A stretch of 64,000 nt of DNA from an uncultured Lachnospiraceae bacterium (GTDB taxonomy: Bacteria; Bacillota; Clostridia; Lachnospirales; Lachnospiraceae), in assembly GCA_947564645.1 (NCBI GenBank), contig CANOCU010000001.1, forward strand, positions 1 to 64,000. The letters are read 5' to 3'. The position numbers and the translations under genes were made by a program. Positions 18,201 through 25,233 of the stretch are shown here, piece by piece. The notes beneath the pieces are model-generated. The model was not told where the DNA came from. It saw nothing but the letters and a program-made list of their open reading frames with translations, and made no database searches. How positions within the stretch are numbered: the stretch's first letter is position 1; the number at the start of each line of letters is the position of its first letter.

Positions 18201-18828
18201 CCGTCAGATAATCGCAGTCAAAGGCCTCCTTGGGCACATACAGAAAAGCGTTGATCGTACCGTCTCCGATGGAAGTGGTCCCCCGCTCAAAATTAATATA
18301 ATAAGGAGAACGCACGATCCCCACCGCCGTGAATGTGCGCTCCTGAAACATCTCCAACGTATCTTCCTCATTGCTGTCCGTCACGGTGATCTGACTGCCG
18401 AGCATGTCTTCCCCGTACCGGGCCGCATCCAGCAGGCACTCATCCGCATTCTCCGGCAGTCTCCCTGCGATCACCACCACCCGGTTGATCTTCTCCGGCA
18501 CCGTGTGGATCTTATAGACGGACTCGTTGCCTTCCCCGAAAGCACACAGTGCGTCAACGGATATCGCCCCCTCCACATCGGCGATCTCGTGAAGCGCCGC
18601 CACCTCAGACACGGCTTCTTCGTCAAAGCCCACCGTAGACAGCAGCCGGAAATCAAAGAAGTCCTGTTCCGCCAGATAGTCATTCTCCGTGACGATCATC
18701 GCCGGCGTAGTCGCTTTTAATCCCATGAAAAGCCCTACCCCCAGCATCACGATCGCCAGGATCGCCATATAACGTCCAAGACTCCCTTTTATCTCTCTGA
18801 TCGTTGTTTTGATCATTCCATTGCCCAT
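15244..18828 (-). CDS. FtsX-type (MacB-like) ABC permease with giant coiled coil
   Basis: 1194 residues, far above the usual 400 (MacB) or 800 (duplicated FtsX). Layout: one N-terminal helix (about 19-36); an extracellular domain to about 230; a coiled-coil block of roughly 400 residues (240-640) that includes tandem DGEQEIA-like heptads at about 279-343; and then two FtsX helix bundles around 680-820 and 1050-1190. Start ATG 18828 follows CAGGAG. The ATPase at 18902-19606 is its partner. The periplasmic-type coiled coil would stand off the membrane and could reach across the cell wall. Such proteins in Clostridia are linked to lipid, peptide or toxin export; the substrate is unknown. Confidence 0.9.
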   Translation of the reverse strand: MGNGMIKTTIREIKGSLGRYMAILAIVMLGVGLFMGLKATTPAMIVTENDYLAEQDFFDFRLLSTVGFDEEAVSEVAALHEIADVEGAISVDALCAFGEGNESVYKIHTVPEKINRVVVIAGRLPENADECLLDAARYGEDMLGSQITVTDSNEEDTLEMFQERTFTAVGIVRSPYYINFERGTTSIGDGTINAFLYVPKEAFDCDYLTEIYATTKLKYKVYTDEYEDYIDGLEGKMEDITHALTVERYDRVIAEAQEKIEDAQTELNDKKAEAREELDDAWQKILDGEQEIVDGEQEIADARKKIADGEKEIADGEQELIDGEQEIADGEREIAEKEPELLDAEEEVSFHEWEIFANEQELLIARDKLEQGKRELEEKANLLHEQEMQVLSKETELKEQEAQLRAQLEALPGQKEALEQKEAEIAAGLTQLEQWYAYALLQAPDEETKNAVTAEYEQKRAELAAAQAQISSMKAEIEKGIGQLQGGISQIQAGLLQIQEGKGQFEEGKRQISEAREELAFQEQLLVEAEAELMSAKEQVTQARNELEDGKAKLAQAKLDLEEGRAELEQGKLDLAQAKRDVADAKTELEEGQADLEEGKIELADAKVEYADAEKEFEEEVADAQQKIDDAREELAKIEEPDDYVLTRDTNIGYACYESDSNIVAAIANVFPVFFFLVAALICMTTMNRMVEEQRTQIGVLKALGYGNGAIMGKYLFYAGSAATVGAALGCVIGTWLFPRVIWMGYGIMYSMGDIQYYFDIPVALLSLAAALLCSMGAAYFSCRYELQGVPAGLIRPKSPKSGKRIFLERIPVIWGRLKFLHKVSIRNIVRYKKRFFMMILGISGCTALLLTGFGVKDSVTNVADMQYDEVQIYDIGVTFSERIEEADKEELAQKAGDLLAQTAYHYEESVELEFGGKIKSIYLEVPENAAEMETFLNLHTAQGEPIPYPGEGEAVLTEKVAKNLGIRVGDELVFRDNDRNSFTVRISGLCENFVSNYIYIDRETYTGQMGAEPEYKGAYAVVRDGVNVHEAAAVLSDLDHVLAVSVTADMRQRIATMMESMDYIVFLIIACAGSLAFIVLYNLTNINITERIREIATIKVLGFYARETADYVFRENLVLTGMGAVVGLGLGKWLHSFVMYNINIDMISFKTTIVPVSYLWSLLLTFVFAMLVNGVMYFKLEKINMAESLKSIE

Positions 18829-18901
18829 TAATATGACTCCTGCAGCAAAACAGCCCCTGCCCGCCTGTTACCATAAGAGCGATACACTACCCTATCGTAT
18901 C

Positions 18902-19606
18902 CTACCACTCTATCTCCTCTACCGGAACAATATGTTCGTTCATCTCCATCTTCCACACAGTCCCGCTCTTTACCGTGATAACCCTGTCTGCCATGGCAGT
19001 CAGCGCCTGGTTATGGGTAATGACCACCACTGTCATCCCATTTTTCCTGCAGGCATCCTGCAGAAGCTTAAGAACGGCCTTGCCTGTGTTATAGTCAAGC
19101 GCCCCCGTCGGCTCGTCACAAAGCAAAAGCTTCGGATTCTTCGCAAGCGCCCTGGCGATCGCCACCCGCTGCTGTTCTCCGCCGGACAGCTGCGCCGGGA
19201 AGTTGTTCGCCCGCTCCTTTAAGCCCACCATCTCAAGGACGGTTCCGGCATCCAGCGGATCCTTACAGATCTGTGCCGCCAGCTCCACATTCTCGAGGGC
19301 CGTCAGGTTCTGTACCAGATTATAGAATTGAAACACGAAGCCGATGTCATACCGCCTGTAAGCCGTCAGCTGTTTCCTGTTATAGGCCGAGATCTCGTTC
19401 CCGTCCAGCAGCACCTGCCCGGAAGAAAGCCCGTCCATGCCGCCGAGTATATTTAAGATCGTCGTCTTACCCGCACCGGAAGCGCCCACCACAACGCAGA
19501 ATTCTCCTTTTTCAATGGAGAAATTAACGTTCTTAAGCGCCTCGATATCGATCTCTCCCATATGGTATATCTTACCGACGTTCTTAAATTCCACGAATGA
19601 ACCCAT
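18902..19606 (-). CDS. ABC ATPase of the MacB/LolD class
   Basis: 234-residue ATPase: Walker [10 protein letters not shown] at 41-49, Q-loop [11 protein letters not shown], signature LSGGEQQRV and Walker [13 protein letters not shown]. The LolD-like motif set matches its FtsX-type neighbour. The ATG at 19606 is used because AAGGT lies upstream, and it fits the usual length; upstream codons to 19735 have no ribosome site. Second-last gene of the sigma-led transcript. Confidence 0.92.
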   Translation of the reverse strand: MGSFVEFKNVGKIYHMGEIDIEALKNVNFSIEKGEFCVVVGASGAGKTTILNILGGMDGLSSGQVLLDGNEISAYNRKQLTAYRRYDIGFVFQFYNLVQNLTALENVELAAQICKDPLDAGTVLEMVGLKERANNFPAQLSGGEQQRVAIARALAKNPKLLLCDEPTGALDYNTGKAVLKLLQDACRKNGMTVVVITHNQALTAMADRVITVKSGTVWKMEMNEHIVPVEEIEW

Positions 19607-19782
19607 GTTGTCATACCTTCTTTTCATCTGGCTTACAATCATCCATAATCTTCTTCCGCCCGTCAAGGATCGTCTGCATTTGCGAAAACAGCGGCTTACA
19701 CTTTTATTATAACAGCTGCCATTGTCTTTCTGCAACCGACAGACAGAATTAATTTACAATCCCCTGTCTGGGCGCTTCGGCA

Positions 19783-20550
19783 TCATGCTCCTGCTTCCTT
19801 CCTGGCGATCACGCAATACCAGTCCGCTTCCTCCACATCCACGTTCTCCCTATAAGCCGGAAAATTCATAATCCGGATATCTTCGTACCCCATTTCCCGT
19901 AATCTGTCAAGCAGCAGCTGTCTTCTGACCGGAATATAATGCTCCTCGAACTTCTCCTTCTGAAAGATCCGGTTGTCCTTCTCAAACGTATAGAGCAGAT
20001 TGAATGTCATCGTATCATCTGCATGATAGTCCCACACCTGGATCAGATTGATCCTTGTATCGCCGTCAAAAAAGGGATTATACAGATAGAAACGGTTCCG
20101 TTCCCTCAGAATCTTATCCCAGTTGCGCACATCAAAATACAGGTAACCGCCCGGTCTCACCAGTCGGTCCATCTGTCCAAGCGTCAGAAGTACGTCCCCA
20201 TTGCTCACATAGGGCAGCGAATTACCCGTACTGGCCACACAGTCAAACTGCTCCGGAAATTCTCCGGAAACCGCACGGAAATCACACTGCTTTAATGTTA
20301 TGTCAACCTGACGCAGCTGCGCCTTTTTCCTGCACCGCTCCAGCATTGTCTTACTTAAATCGGAACCGGACAGGCGGATCCCAAGCCCTGCAAGCGGCAG
20401 TGTGACGCTGCCGGAACCGATGCTCACATCCAGAAATGTTTTCACCGGCCTGTCCTTAAGTACCTTCTCCCAATGCCTTTCGTACGCTTCGTACCTGCTT
20501 TCATCCTCCAGCAGATCATAAATATCCGCCCTGTCGTATACACTTGCCAT
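19783..20550 (-). CDS. SAM-dependent methyltransferase, class I
   Basis: 255 residues with a Rossmann methyltransferase fold: motif I FLDVSIGSGSV at 39-49, acidic motif II SGSDLSK, and a motif IV-like CVASTGNSLPYV. ATG 20550 follows AGGAGGAATACC. Its position between an ECF sigma factor and an ABC ATPase, all on the same strand, suggests co-transcription. The substrate is unknown; no rRNA, tRNA or lipid-specific motif is visible. Not to be confused with the truncated methyltransferase at 22919. Confidence 0.85.
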   Translation of the reverse strand: MASVYDRADIYDLLEDESRYEAYERHWEKVLKDRPVKTFLDVSIGSGSVTLPLAGLGIRLSGSDLSKTMLERCRKKAQLRQVDITLKQCDFRAVSGEFPEQFDCVASTGNSLPYVSNGDVLLTLGQMDRLVRPGGYLYFDVRNWDKILRERNRFYLYNPFFDGDTRINLIQVWDYHADDTMTFNLLYTFEKDNRIFQKEKFEEHYIPVRRQLLLDRLREMGYEDIRIMNFPAYRENVDVEEADWYCVIARKEAGA

Positions 20551-20622
20551 GGTATTCCTCCTGATCACACTGTTTTGCACCGCTTCCCTTGTTCTATCCT
20601 GTTTCCCTCGCATAGCGGCTTT

Positions 20623-21132
20623 TCATACATCCCTCAGATAAGCGGTCAACAGTTCCCGCGCCCGCCTGATCCTGTACTTTACAAGCGGCAGCCCGATTCC
20701 CAGCATCGCCGCGATATCCTTCTGCTTCCGTTCCTGCAGGAAATAAAGTATGGCAGTCTCCCGTATTTCCTCCGGCAGACGCCGGAAGGCCATCTGCACA
20801 TCCAGCCGCGCCTCCGGGTTATCAGCACGCACATCCGCCTGTTCCGACAGGGTCTCCGTCACGATCTCCCTGCGTTTCCTGTGGTAGTCATGACACACAT
20901 TGGCAGCGATCACATACAGATAGTTAGCCGCCTTTCCATAGTGTCTGTACTGCTTCAGGGAGCGGAAAAACCGCTCGAAGGTCTCCTGCGTCATGTCTTC
21001 CGCATAGCCGTGATCCCCGATCTGTACCTGACAGTAAGACAGGATCCGGGCATAATATTTTGTCACGAAACTCTCAACTGCCTCTTCGTCTCCCATGCGC
21101 ATCTTCTGCACAAGCAAAAAATCTCTGTCCAT
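20623..21132 (-). CDS. ECF-type sigma-70 factor
   Basis: 169 residues. Region 2 spans about 15-85 with the EDMTQETF motif near residue 45; region 4 spans about 115-165 with a helix-turn-helix (QKDIAAMLGIGLPLVKYRIRRA). No region 1.1 or 3. Likely an extracytoplasmic-stress sigma factor; no anti-sigma partner was seen directly next to it, although the following ABC permease or membrane proteins may act as one. ATG 21132 with AAGGGAT upstream. It heads the unit that ends at the terminator at 15050. Confidence 0.9.
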   Translation of the reverse strand: MDRDFLLVQKMRMGDEEAVESFVTKYYARILSYCQVQIGDHGYAEDMTQETFERFFRSLKQYRHYGKAANYLYVIAANVCHDYHRKRREIVTETLSEQADVRADNPEARLDVQMAFRRLPEEIRETAILYFLQERKQKDIAAMLGIGLPLVKYRIRRARELLTAYLRDV

Positions 21133-21418
21133 ACCGGGTATCCCTTCGCTTTGTCCACATACGTCTCATATCGTTTATGATAAATCCTTATCCATTATAA
21201 ATGATAACGTTGCTGATCTCAAAAAGGATAGCCACTGTTTTTAATCATATCAGATTACAGGGGATAAAACAATTTTTATTATCTATCTTCCCCTTTCTTC
21301 TTCACCGCCATGAACGCGCCTGCGCAGATGCGGCTGTCATCTGGGGCACTTTATCGGATTTCGTCATAACTCCTTGGCACTTTAGCGTCTCCTGAACATT
21401 TTTCATCTCGCAGCTTTA

Positions 21419-22312
21419 TTAATGCTCATAATATGTAGTATTATCCCATCCCTGTATCGTATAAGCCTCTAAAATGCTGCCATCCACAGCATTAACCACA
21501 CATACGTAATTGAGCCAGTCCTCTATCTCCGTTTCGTCTTCTATCACATTGCCAAATCCAACGGAATAAGCTAACGCTCCCTTATCCTTTTCCTTTATTT
21601 CGCTCCAATCCGCCACACACAGATCTGAACTCCAGCCAAAAGTCTCATCTACACCTAGCTTTAATTCTTTTGCTTTTTCACCAAGGTCTGTTTCCATTGC
21701 TTTCTGTGCAATCTCTACCGCTTTCTCCTCGCTGATACCGCCTGCCGCCTTCACCTTTGCCTCAAGCTCAGCTCTCTCTGCGCGAGTCTCCTCATCCCAC
21801 TGCGCCTGCGTCTTCCGATTCATGTTAAGAGATATCCGGAAATTGCAGTCAATAATCTCCAGCAGTTCCTCGTCGGTTAGCTCCCTGTCCGGCAGATAAT
21901 ATTCTCCGGTGGATATGATATAACAGAGCGTTCCTTCTGTCACTTCTTCCGCGCTGTCCACCTCCCGGATCATCTTTTCAGGCTTTGCGGTTTCATTCTG
22001 ATAGGATTCCTGCAGCTTAGCCATACGCTCTTTTTCCTTGTCAGAGTATGCCCGCATTATACCGCCCGTTGTCACACTCTGTTCGTCAGTCTGTGTCCGG
22101 GCAGGATCCACATCCGTTTGGGCTGATATTATTTCCTGTTCTGTTTCCGAAATCTCAGACTGTACTTCCTGATCTGCCTGTAAGCCGGTATTCTCCATTT
22201 TCCCACATCCTGTCAGCAAAAAAGCATTTGCAAGCGTTAAAACAGCCACAAAAGCAACCAATAACTTTGGATATTTTTCTTCATTTCTACTCCCATCTGT
22301 CTGTTTCAGCAA
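21419..22312 (-). CDS. Putative lipoprotein of a decayed sigma-factor locus
   Basis: 297 residues from a weak TTG start at 22312. A hydrophobic segment ends in the lipobox-like LLTGC (Cys36). The rest is a charged extracellular part with a helical linker (EEKAVEIAQKAMETDL, about 195-210) resembling a PepSY-like motif, then YSVGFGNVIEDETEIEDWLN. The frame extends upstream without a stop to a region in another frame that encodes MTxKEQKETLS-like residues, so the true N-terminus appears lost through a small deletion (around 22350). The gene is thus probably a remnant of an anti-sigma or sensor lipoprotein, still open for 297 codons. No family recognised. Confidence 0.5.
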   Translation of the reverse strand: MLKQTDGSRNEEKYPKLLVAFVAVLTLANAFLLTGCGKMENTGLQADQEVQSEISETEQEIISAQTDVDPARTQTDEQSVTTGGIMRAYSDKEKERMAKLQESYQNETAKPEKMIREVDSAEEVTEGTLCYIISTGEYYLPDRELTDEELLEIIDCNFRISLNMNRKTQAQWDEETRAERAELEAKVKAAGGISEEKAVEIAQKAMETDLGEKAKELKLGVDETFGWSSDLCVADWSEIKEKDKGALAYSVGFGNVIEDETEIEDWLNYVCVVNAVDGSILEAYTIQGWDNTTYYEH

Positions 22313-22399
22313 ACGCCCAAATTCAATCGTTGAAAGTGTTTCTTTCTGTTCTTTATGTCATTCCCTGCCGCAAAGCCGGAAAAAGCGCTGCTGCCGCTG

Positions 22400-22697
22400 C
22401 TATCCTTCTAAAGCTCCCTGCGCCGTCAGAGTATTTTCTACTTCATCGATGGAAACCTTTGGGTGCCGGATTCGGAAACGTATCATGTCACGGCAGATAT
22501 TGGTAGCCACCCGGATCAGCCAGGCCTTCTCATGCTCCTCATCACGAAATTCCGGCCTCTTTTCCAGATATCGGCAAAATTGTATCCTGTATGGCGTCCT
22601 GAACATCATACTCGTTGCAGAGTATGACAATACAGATTTTATAGAGGGTATCGCTGTATTTTACGACCGCTTCCCTTATGTCCTTCCCGCTATCCAT
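22400..22697 (-). pseudogene. ECF sigma factor, frameshifted and truncated
   Basis: Starts well (AAAGGAGGTGAAACAC then ATG 22697, MDSGKDIREAVVKYSD) and encodes region 2 up to DVQDAIQDT, then loses frame at about 22577-22586, where GATACAATTTTGC has one base too many. In the next frame it continues FCRYLEKRPEFRDEEHEKAWLIRV as in ECF factors, then ends at TAQGALEG, with all of region 4 missing. Two independent lesions show it is inactive. It lies just upstream of the lipoprotein remnant, its likely former partner. Confidence 0.85.
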
Positions 22698-22855
22698 GTG
22701 TTTCACCTCCTTTGCTTTAAACACGCACAAAGTGAGCAAAAGGTTACATTTTTTTATTTTATTATCTCTCTGCCAGGTAACTTTTTTCGTATTTACAGTA
22801 CTCCGCTTAGCAGACATATGTCTGACACTTTATAGAACAGAAAATATAAAAACCT

Positions 22856-22884
22856 TTGTCTTTTTTACAAAAATAGACTATAAT
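22856..22884 (+). promoter_or_regulatory. Strong promoter before the methyltransferase stump and azlCD
   Basis: -35 TTGTCT (22856-22861), 17 bases, perfect -10 TATAAT (22879-22884). A GGGGG ribosome site at 22906-22911 precedes the ATG at 22919. Probably also reads through into azlC at 23013. Confidence 0.75.
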
Positions 22885-22918
22885 CAGACTGAAAATTGAC
22901 ACAACAGGGGGAATAATC

Positions 22919-22978
22919 ATGCTTAACCATAAAGGTTTTGACCTGTGGGCGGACGGATATGACCAGTGCAGATCGTAA
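22919..22978 (+). pseudogene. Methyltransferase N-terminal stump
   Basis: A 19-codon frame MLNHKGFDLWADGYDQCRS ending in TAA. From memory, KGFDLWADGYD is the start of a class I SAM methyltransferase family common in Lachnospiraceae, in which the frame normally continues for about 200 residues. Here it stops after DQ-CRS, so the rest has been deleted. Promoter and ribosome site are intact. A functional leader peptide for azlC is a less likely alternative. Confidence 0.6.
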
Positions 22979-23012
22979 CCCCTGATAACTATGGAACCCC
23001 AAATACAGAACT

Positions 23013-23762
23013 ATGAAAAGAGAAAAACCAATGAATGAAATTCCACATATCAGCCAGAACAGCCGAAAGATTAGGCAGGCTGCCCGCCATGCCTTCCCGC
23101 ACACCATCCCGATCTTCGCCGGATTCTGGTTTCTGGGCATAACCTATGGCGTCTATATGAACGTATCCGGTTTTAGCGTCCTCTATCCCTTGTTCATGAG
23201 CCTGACGATCTTCGGCGGCTCTCTCGAATTCGTGGCGGTAGAGATGCTGCTTTCCGCCTTTGCCCCGGTACAGACGCTTGTCATGGCCCTGATGATACAG
23301 GCCAGACATTTGTTCTACGGTATTGCCATGCTGGATAAATTCAAAGGCACCGACCTCAAAAAAATATATCTTATCTTCGGCATGTGTGACGAGAGCTTTT
23401 CCATCAACTGTTCGGCACGGATCCCCGAAGGCGTGGACCAGGGGTGGTTTATGTTCTTCGTGACGCTGTTCAATCACATTTACTGGGTCACGGGCGCCGC
23501 CCTCGGCGGACTGCTCGGCTCCCTGATCTCCTTTGATACGGAAGGACTGGATTTTGTCATGACCGCCATGTTCGTGGTCATCTTCCTCGAGCAGTGGCTC
23601 AAAGAAAAAAGGCACTATACCGCAACGATCGGCATTGCCGCCTCGGTCGTCTGCCTTCTGTTCTTCGGCCCGGATTCCTTTCTGATCCCGACGATGGCCG
23701 GCATCCTGCTACTCCTTACTCTGTTTCGCACTCCCATTGAAAAGGCAGGTGACATGGCATGA
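23013..23762 (+). CDS. azlC: Branched-chain amino acid exporter subunit AzlC
   Basis: 249 residues with about eight hydrophobic segments and the AzlC signature [10 protein letters not shown] near residue 37. AzlC-AzlD form a two-component exporter for branched-chain amino acids and analogues such as 4-azaleucine. The stop overlaps azlD in ATGA. The start is uncertain: ATG 23013 and ATG 23031 both have poor ribosome sites, so translation may depend on coupling to the upstream stump. No azlB regulator adjacent. Confidence 0.9.
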   Translation: MKREKPMNEIPHISQNSRKIRQAARHAFPHTIPIFAGFWFLGITYGVYMNVSGFSVLYPLFMSLTIFGGSLEFVAVEMLLSAFAPVQTLVMALMIQARHLFYGIAMLDKFKGTDLKKIYLIFGMCDESFSINCSARIPEGVDQGWFMFFVTLFNHIYWVTGAALGGLLGSLISFDTEGLDFVMTAMFVVIFLEQWLKEKRHYTATIGIAASVVCLLFFGPDSFLIPTMAGILLLLTLFRTPIEKAGDMA

Positions 23763-24085
23763 CATTGACCCAACGGATCATCACCATAGCGCTCTGCGCA
23801 CTGGGCACCATGGCCACAAGATTTCTGCCCTTCCTGCTGTTCTCCTCCAGGAAGCCGACGCCCGGATACATACAATATTTAGGCAAAGCCCTTCCTGCTG
23901 CCATCTTCGGCATGCTGGTGGTCTACTGCCTGAAAAACGTTTCCGTCCTCTCCGGCAGCCACGGCCTGCCGGAACTGGCCGCCATCCTTGTTGTGGTGGG
24001 CCTGCATCTGTGGAAGCGCCAGATGCTTCTGTCCATCGCCGGCGGTACGATCTGCTATATGCTTCTCGTGCAGCTTATTTTCTGA
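23759..24085 (+). CDS. azlD: Branched-chain amino acid exporter subunit AzlD
   Basis: 108-residue small membrane partner with four hydrophobic segments, beginning [18 protein letters not shown]. Usual length for the family. Its ATG overlaps the azlC stop (23760-23762), so the two are translated together. Convergent with the AraC regulator gene. Confidence 0.9.
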   Translation: MTLTQRIITIALCALGTMATRFLPFLLFSSRKPTPGYIQYLGKALPAAIFGMLVVYCLKNVSVLSGSHGLPELAAILVVVGLHLWKRQMLLSIAGGTICYMLLVQLIF

Positions 24086-24107
24086 AAATACTTCTGTTTC
24101 CTGCGTC

Positions 24108-25082
24108 CTATTGTTCCCTGTCAAAGGAGTGTCTGCGCAGTGTCCGGAAATCACCGGACCATTGCCTTGCGCTCTGTTTCCGGTACTCCTTCGGAGAACA
24201 GCCGGCCGTCTTCTTAAACTGCCTGTTGAAATTGGAGAGGTTTTCATACCCGCAGGCCAGCGCGATCTCCGAGATCTGCTCTTTTGTACAGGCTAACGCC
24301 TCACAGGCCGCATTCATGCGCAGCTGTATCAGATAGCCGATGGCGCTGACACCCACTGCTTTTTTAAAACAATTCATAAAATAACTCTCACTCAGATGTG
24401 CAAGACCGGCCAGCTGCGCCACCGTGATATCCTCCCGGAAATTCTTTACCATATATTCCAGCGCCGGACGTATGGCCTCGCAATAATCGATTCCCGTATC
24501 CTCCCGGCGCAGATACGCCTCCTGTGTCTCCAACAGCCAGAATAATCTCATAAGCTCGCTCTTAAGCAGCAGATCCGGCAACGGTTTCTCCCCTGTGACA
24601 CAGGCGAAGATCTGCTCCACCGCCTCCCGCATCTGCCCATACGAATCCCCCGTATCATTCCCGGCACAAGCCTCCGTATGTTGATCACACTTCCCGGCAT
24701 CTGCCGAGATCAGCACCTGCACCTTCATCGTACCGTTCATAAGCGGCCGGATACACTCCGTGGTACAGCGGTCGTTCGTACCGGCCCCCAGCATCACCGG
24801 ATGAAAGACCAGCGCCTGATAGACCAGTTCGCCTCCCTGATCCGGATATGCCGCATGAAGCATATTCGGCGGCAGCACCAGGATGTCTCCCTCCCCCGCC
24901 AGGAACCTGTCGTTACCGCATATAAACGTTCCCCTCCCGCTTACAATATAGTTGATCTCGAACTCACCGTGCCAGTGCATGGGTACATTCCCGAAATACT
25001 GCGGAATCCGGCATTCATAATAGCTGTATGGTATAAAAGATGTGCTGTGCCGCCTTCTCTCTTCCTTATCTTTATTCGACAT
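24108..25082 (-). CDS. AraC-family regulator with cupin sensor domain
   Basis: 324 residues: N-terminal cupin-like sugar-sensing domain (about 15-110, with MHWHGEFEINYIVSG, the histidine-rich strand) and two C-terminal helix-turn-helix motifs (ITVAQLAGLAHLSESYF and ISEIALACGYENLSNFNRQF). ATG 25082 follows GGGAGGTAAGA. Divergent from the GH31 gene, which is the likely target; two copies of a direct repeat lie between them. Activator control by a sugar is the usual scheme. Confidence 0.9.
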   Translation of the reverse strand: MSNKDKEERRRHSTSFIPYSYYECRIPQYFGNVPMHWHGEFEINYIVSGRGTFICGNDRFLAGEGDILVLPPNMLHAAYPDQGGELVYQALVFHPVMLGAGTNDRCTTECIRPLMNGTMKVQVLISADAGKCDQHTEACAGNDTGDSYGQMREAVEQIFACVTGEKPLPDLLLKSELMRLFWLLETQEAYLRREDTGIDYCEAIRPALEYMVKNFREDITVAQLAGLAHLSESYFMNCFKKAVGVSAIGYLIQLRMNAACEALACTKEQISEIALACGYENLSNFNRQFKKTAGCSPKEYRKQSARQWSGDFRTLRRHSFDREQ

Positions 25083-25109
25083 TCTTACCTCCCTGTGGCT
25101 AAATACAGA

Positions 25110-25193
25110 AGAACAATAGTATAATAGTATTACTATCTGATAGAATTTACGTAGTTTTCTATATTGCACAATAGTATTATATCACTATCTGAT
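25110..25193. promoter_or_regulatory. Direct repeat, candidate AraC-regulator operator
   Basis: ACAATAGTAT...ACTATCTGAT occurs at 25112-25141 and again at 25168-25193, with a similar internal spacing of half-sites. Located in the divergent gap before the GH31 gene, about five helical turns apart. Confidence 0.5.
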
Positions 25194-25233
25194 CACAGCA
25201 GCAAACAAATCACTTTTTATGAGGAGGATCATC

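Noticed and set aside
21133-21418. Partial gene or IS end in the gap upstream of the ECF gene
   Set aside because: A short frame (21201-21395) exists and GGCACTTTA is repeated, but no domain, terminal repeats or ribosome site was seen; left unassigned.
22919-22978. Intact small protein
   Set aside because: KGFDLWADGYD followed by an abrupt stop fits a methyltransferase stump better than a full small gene.
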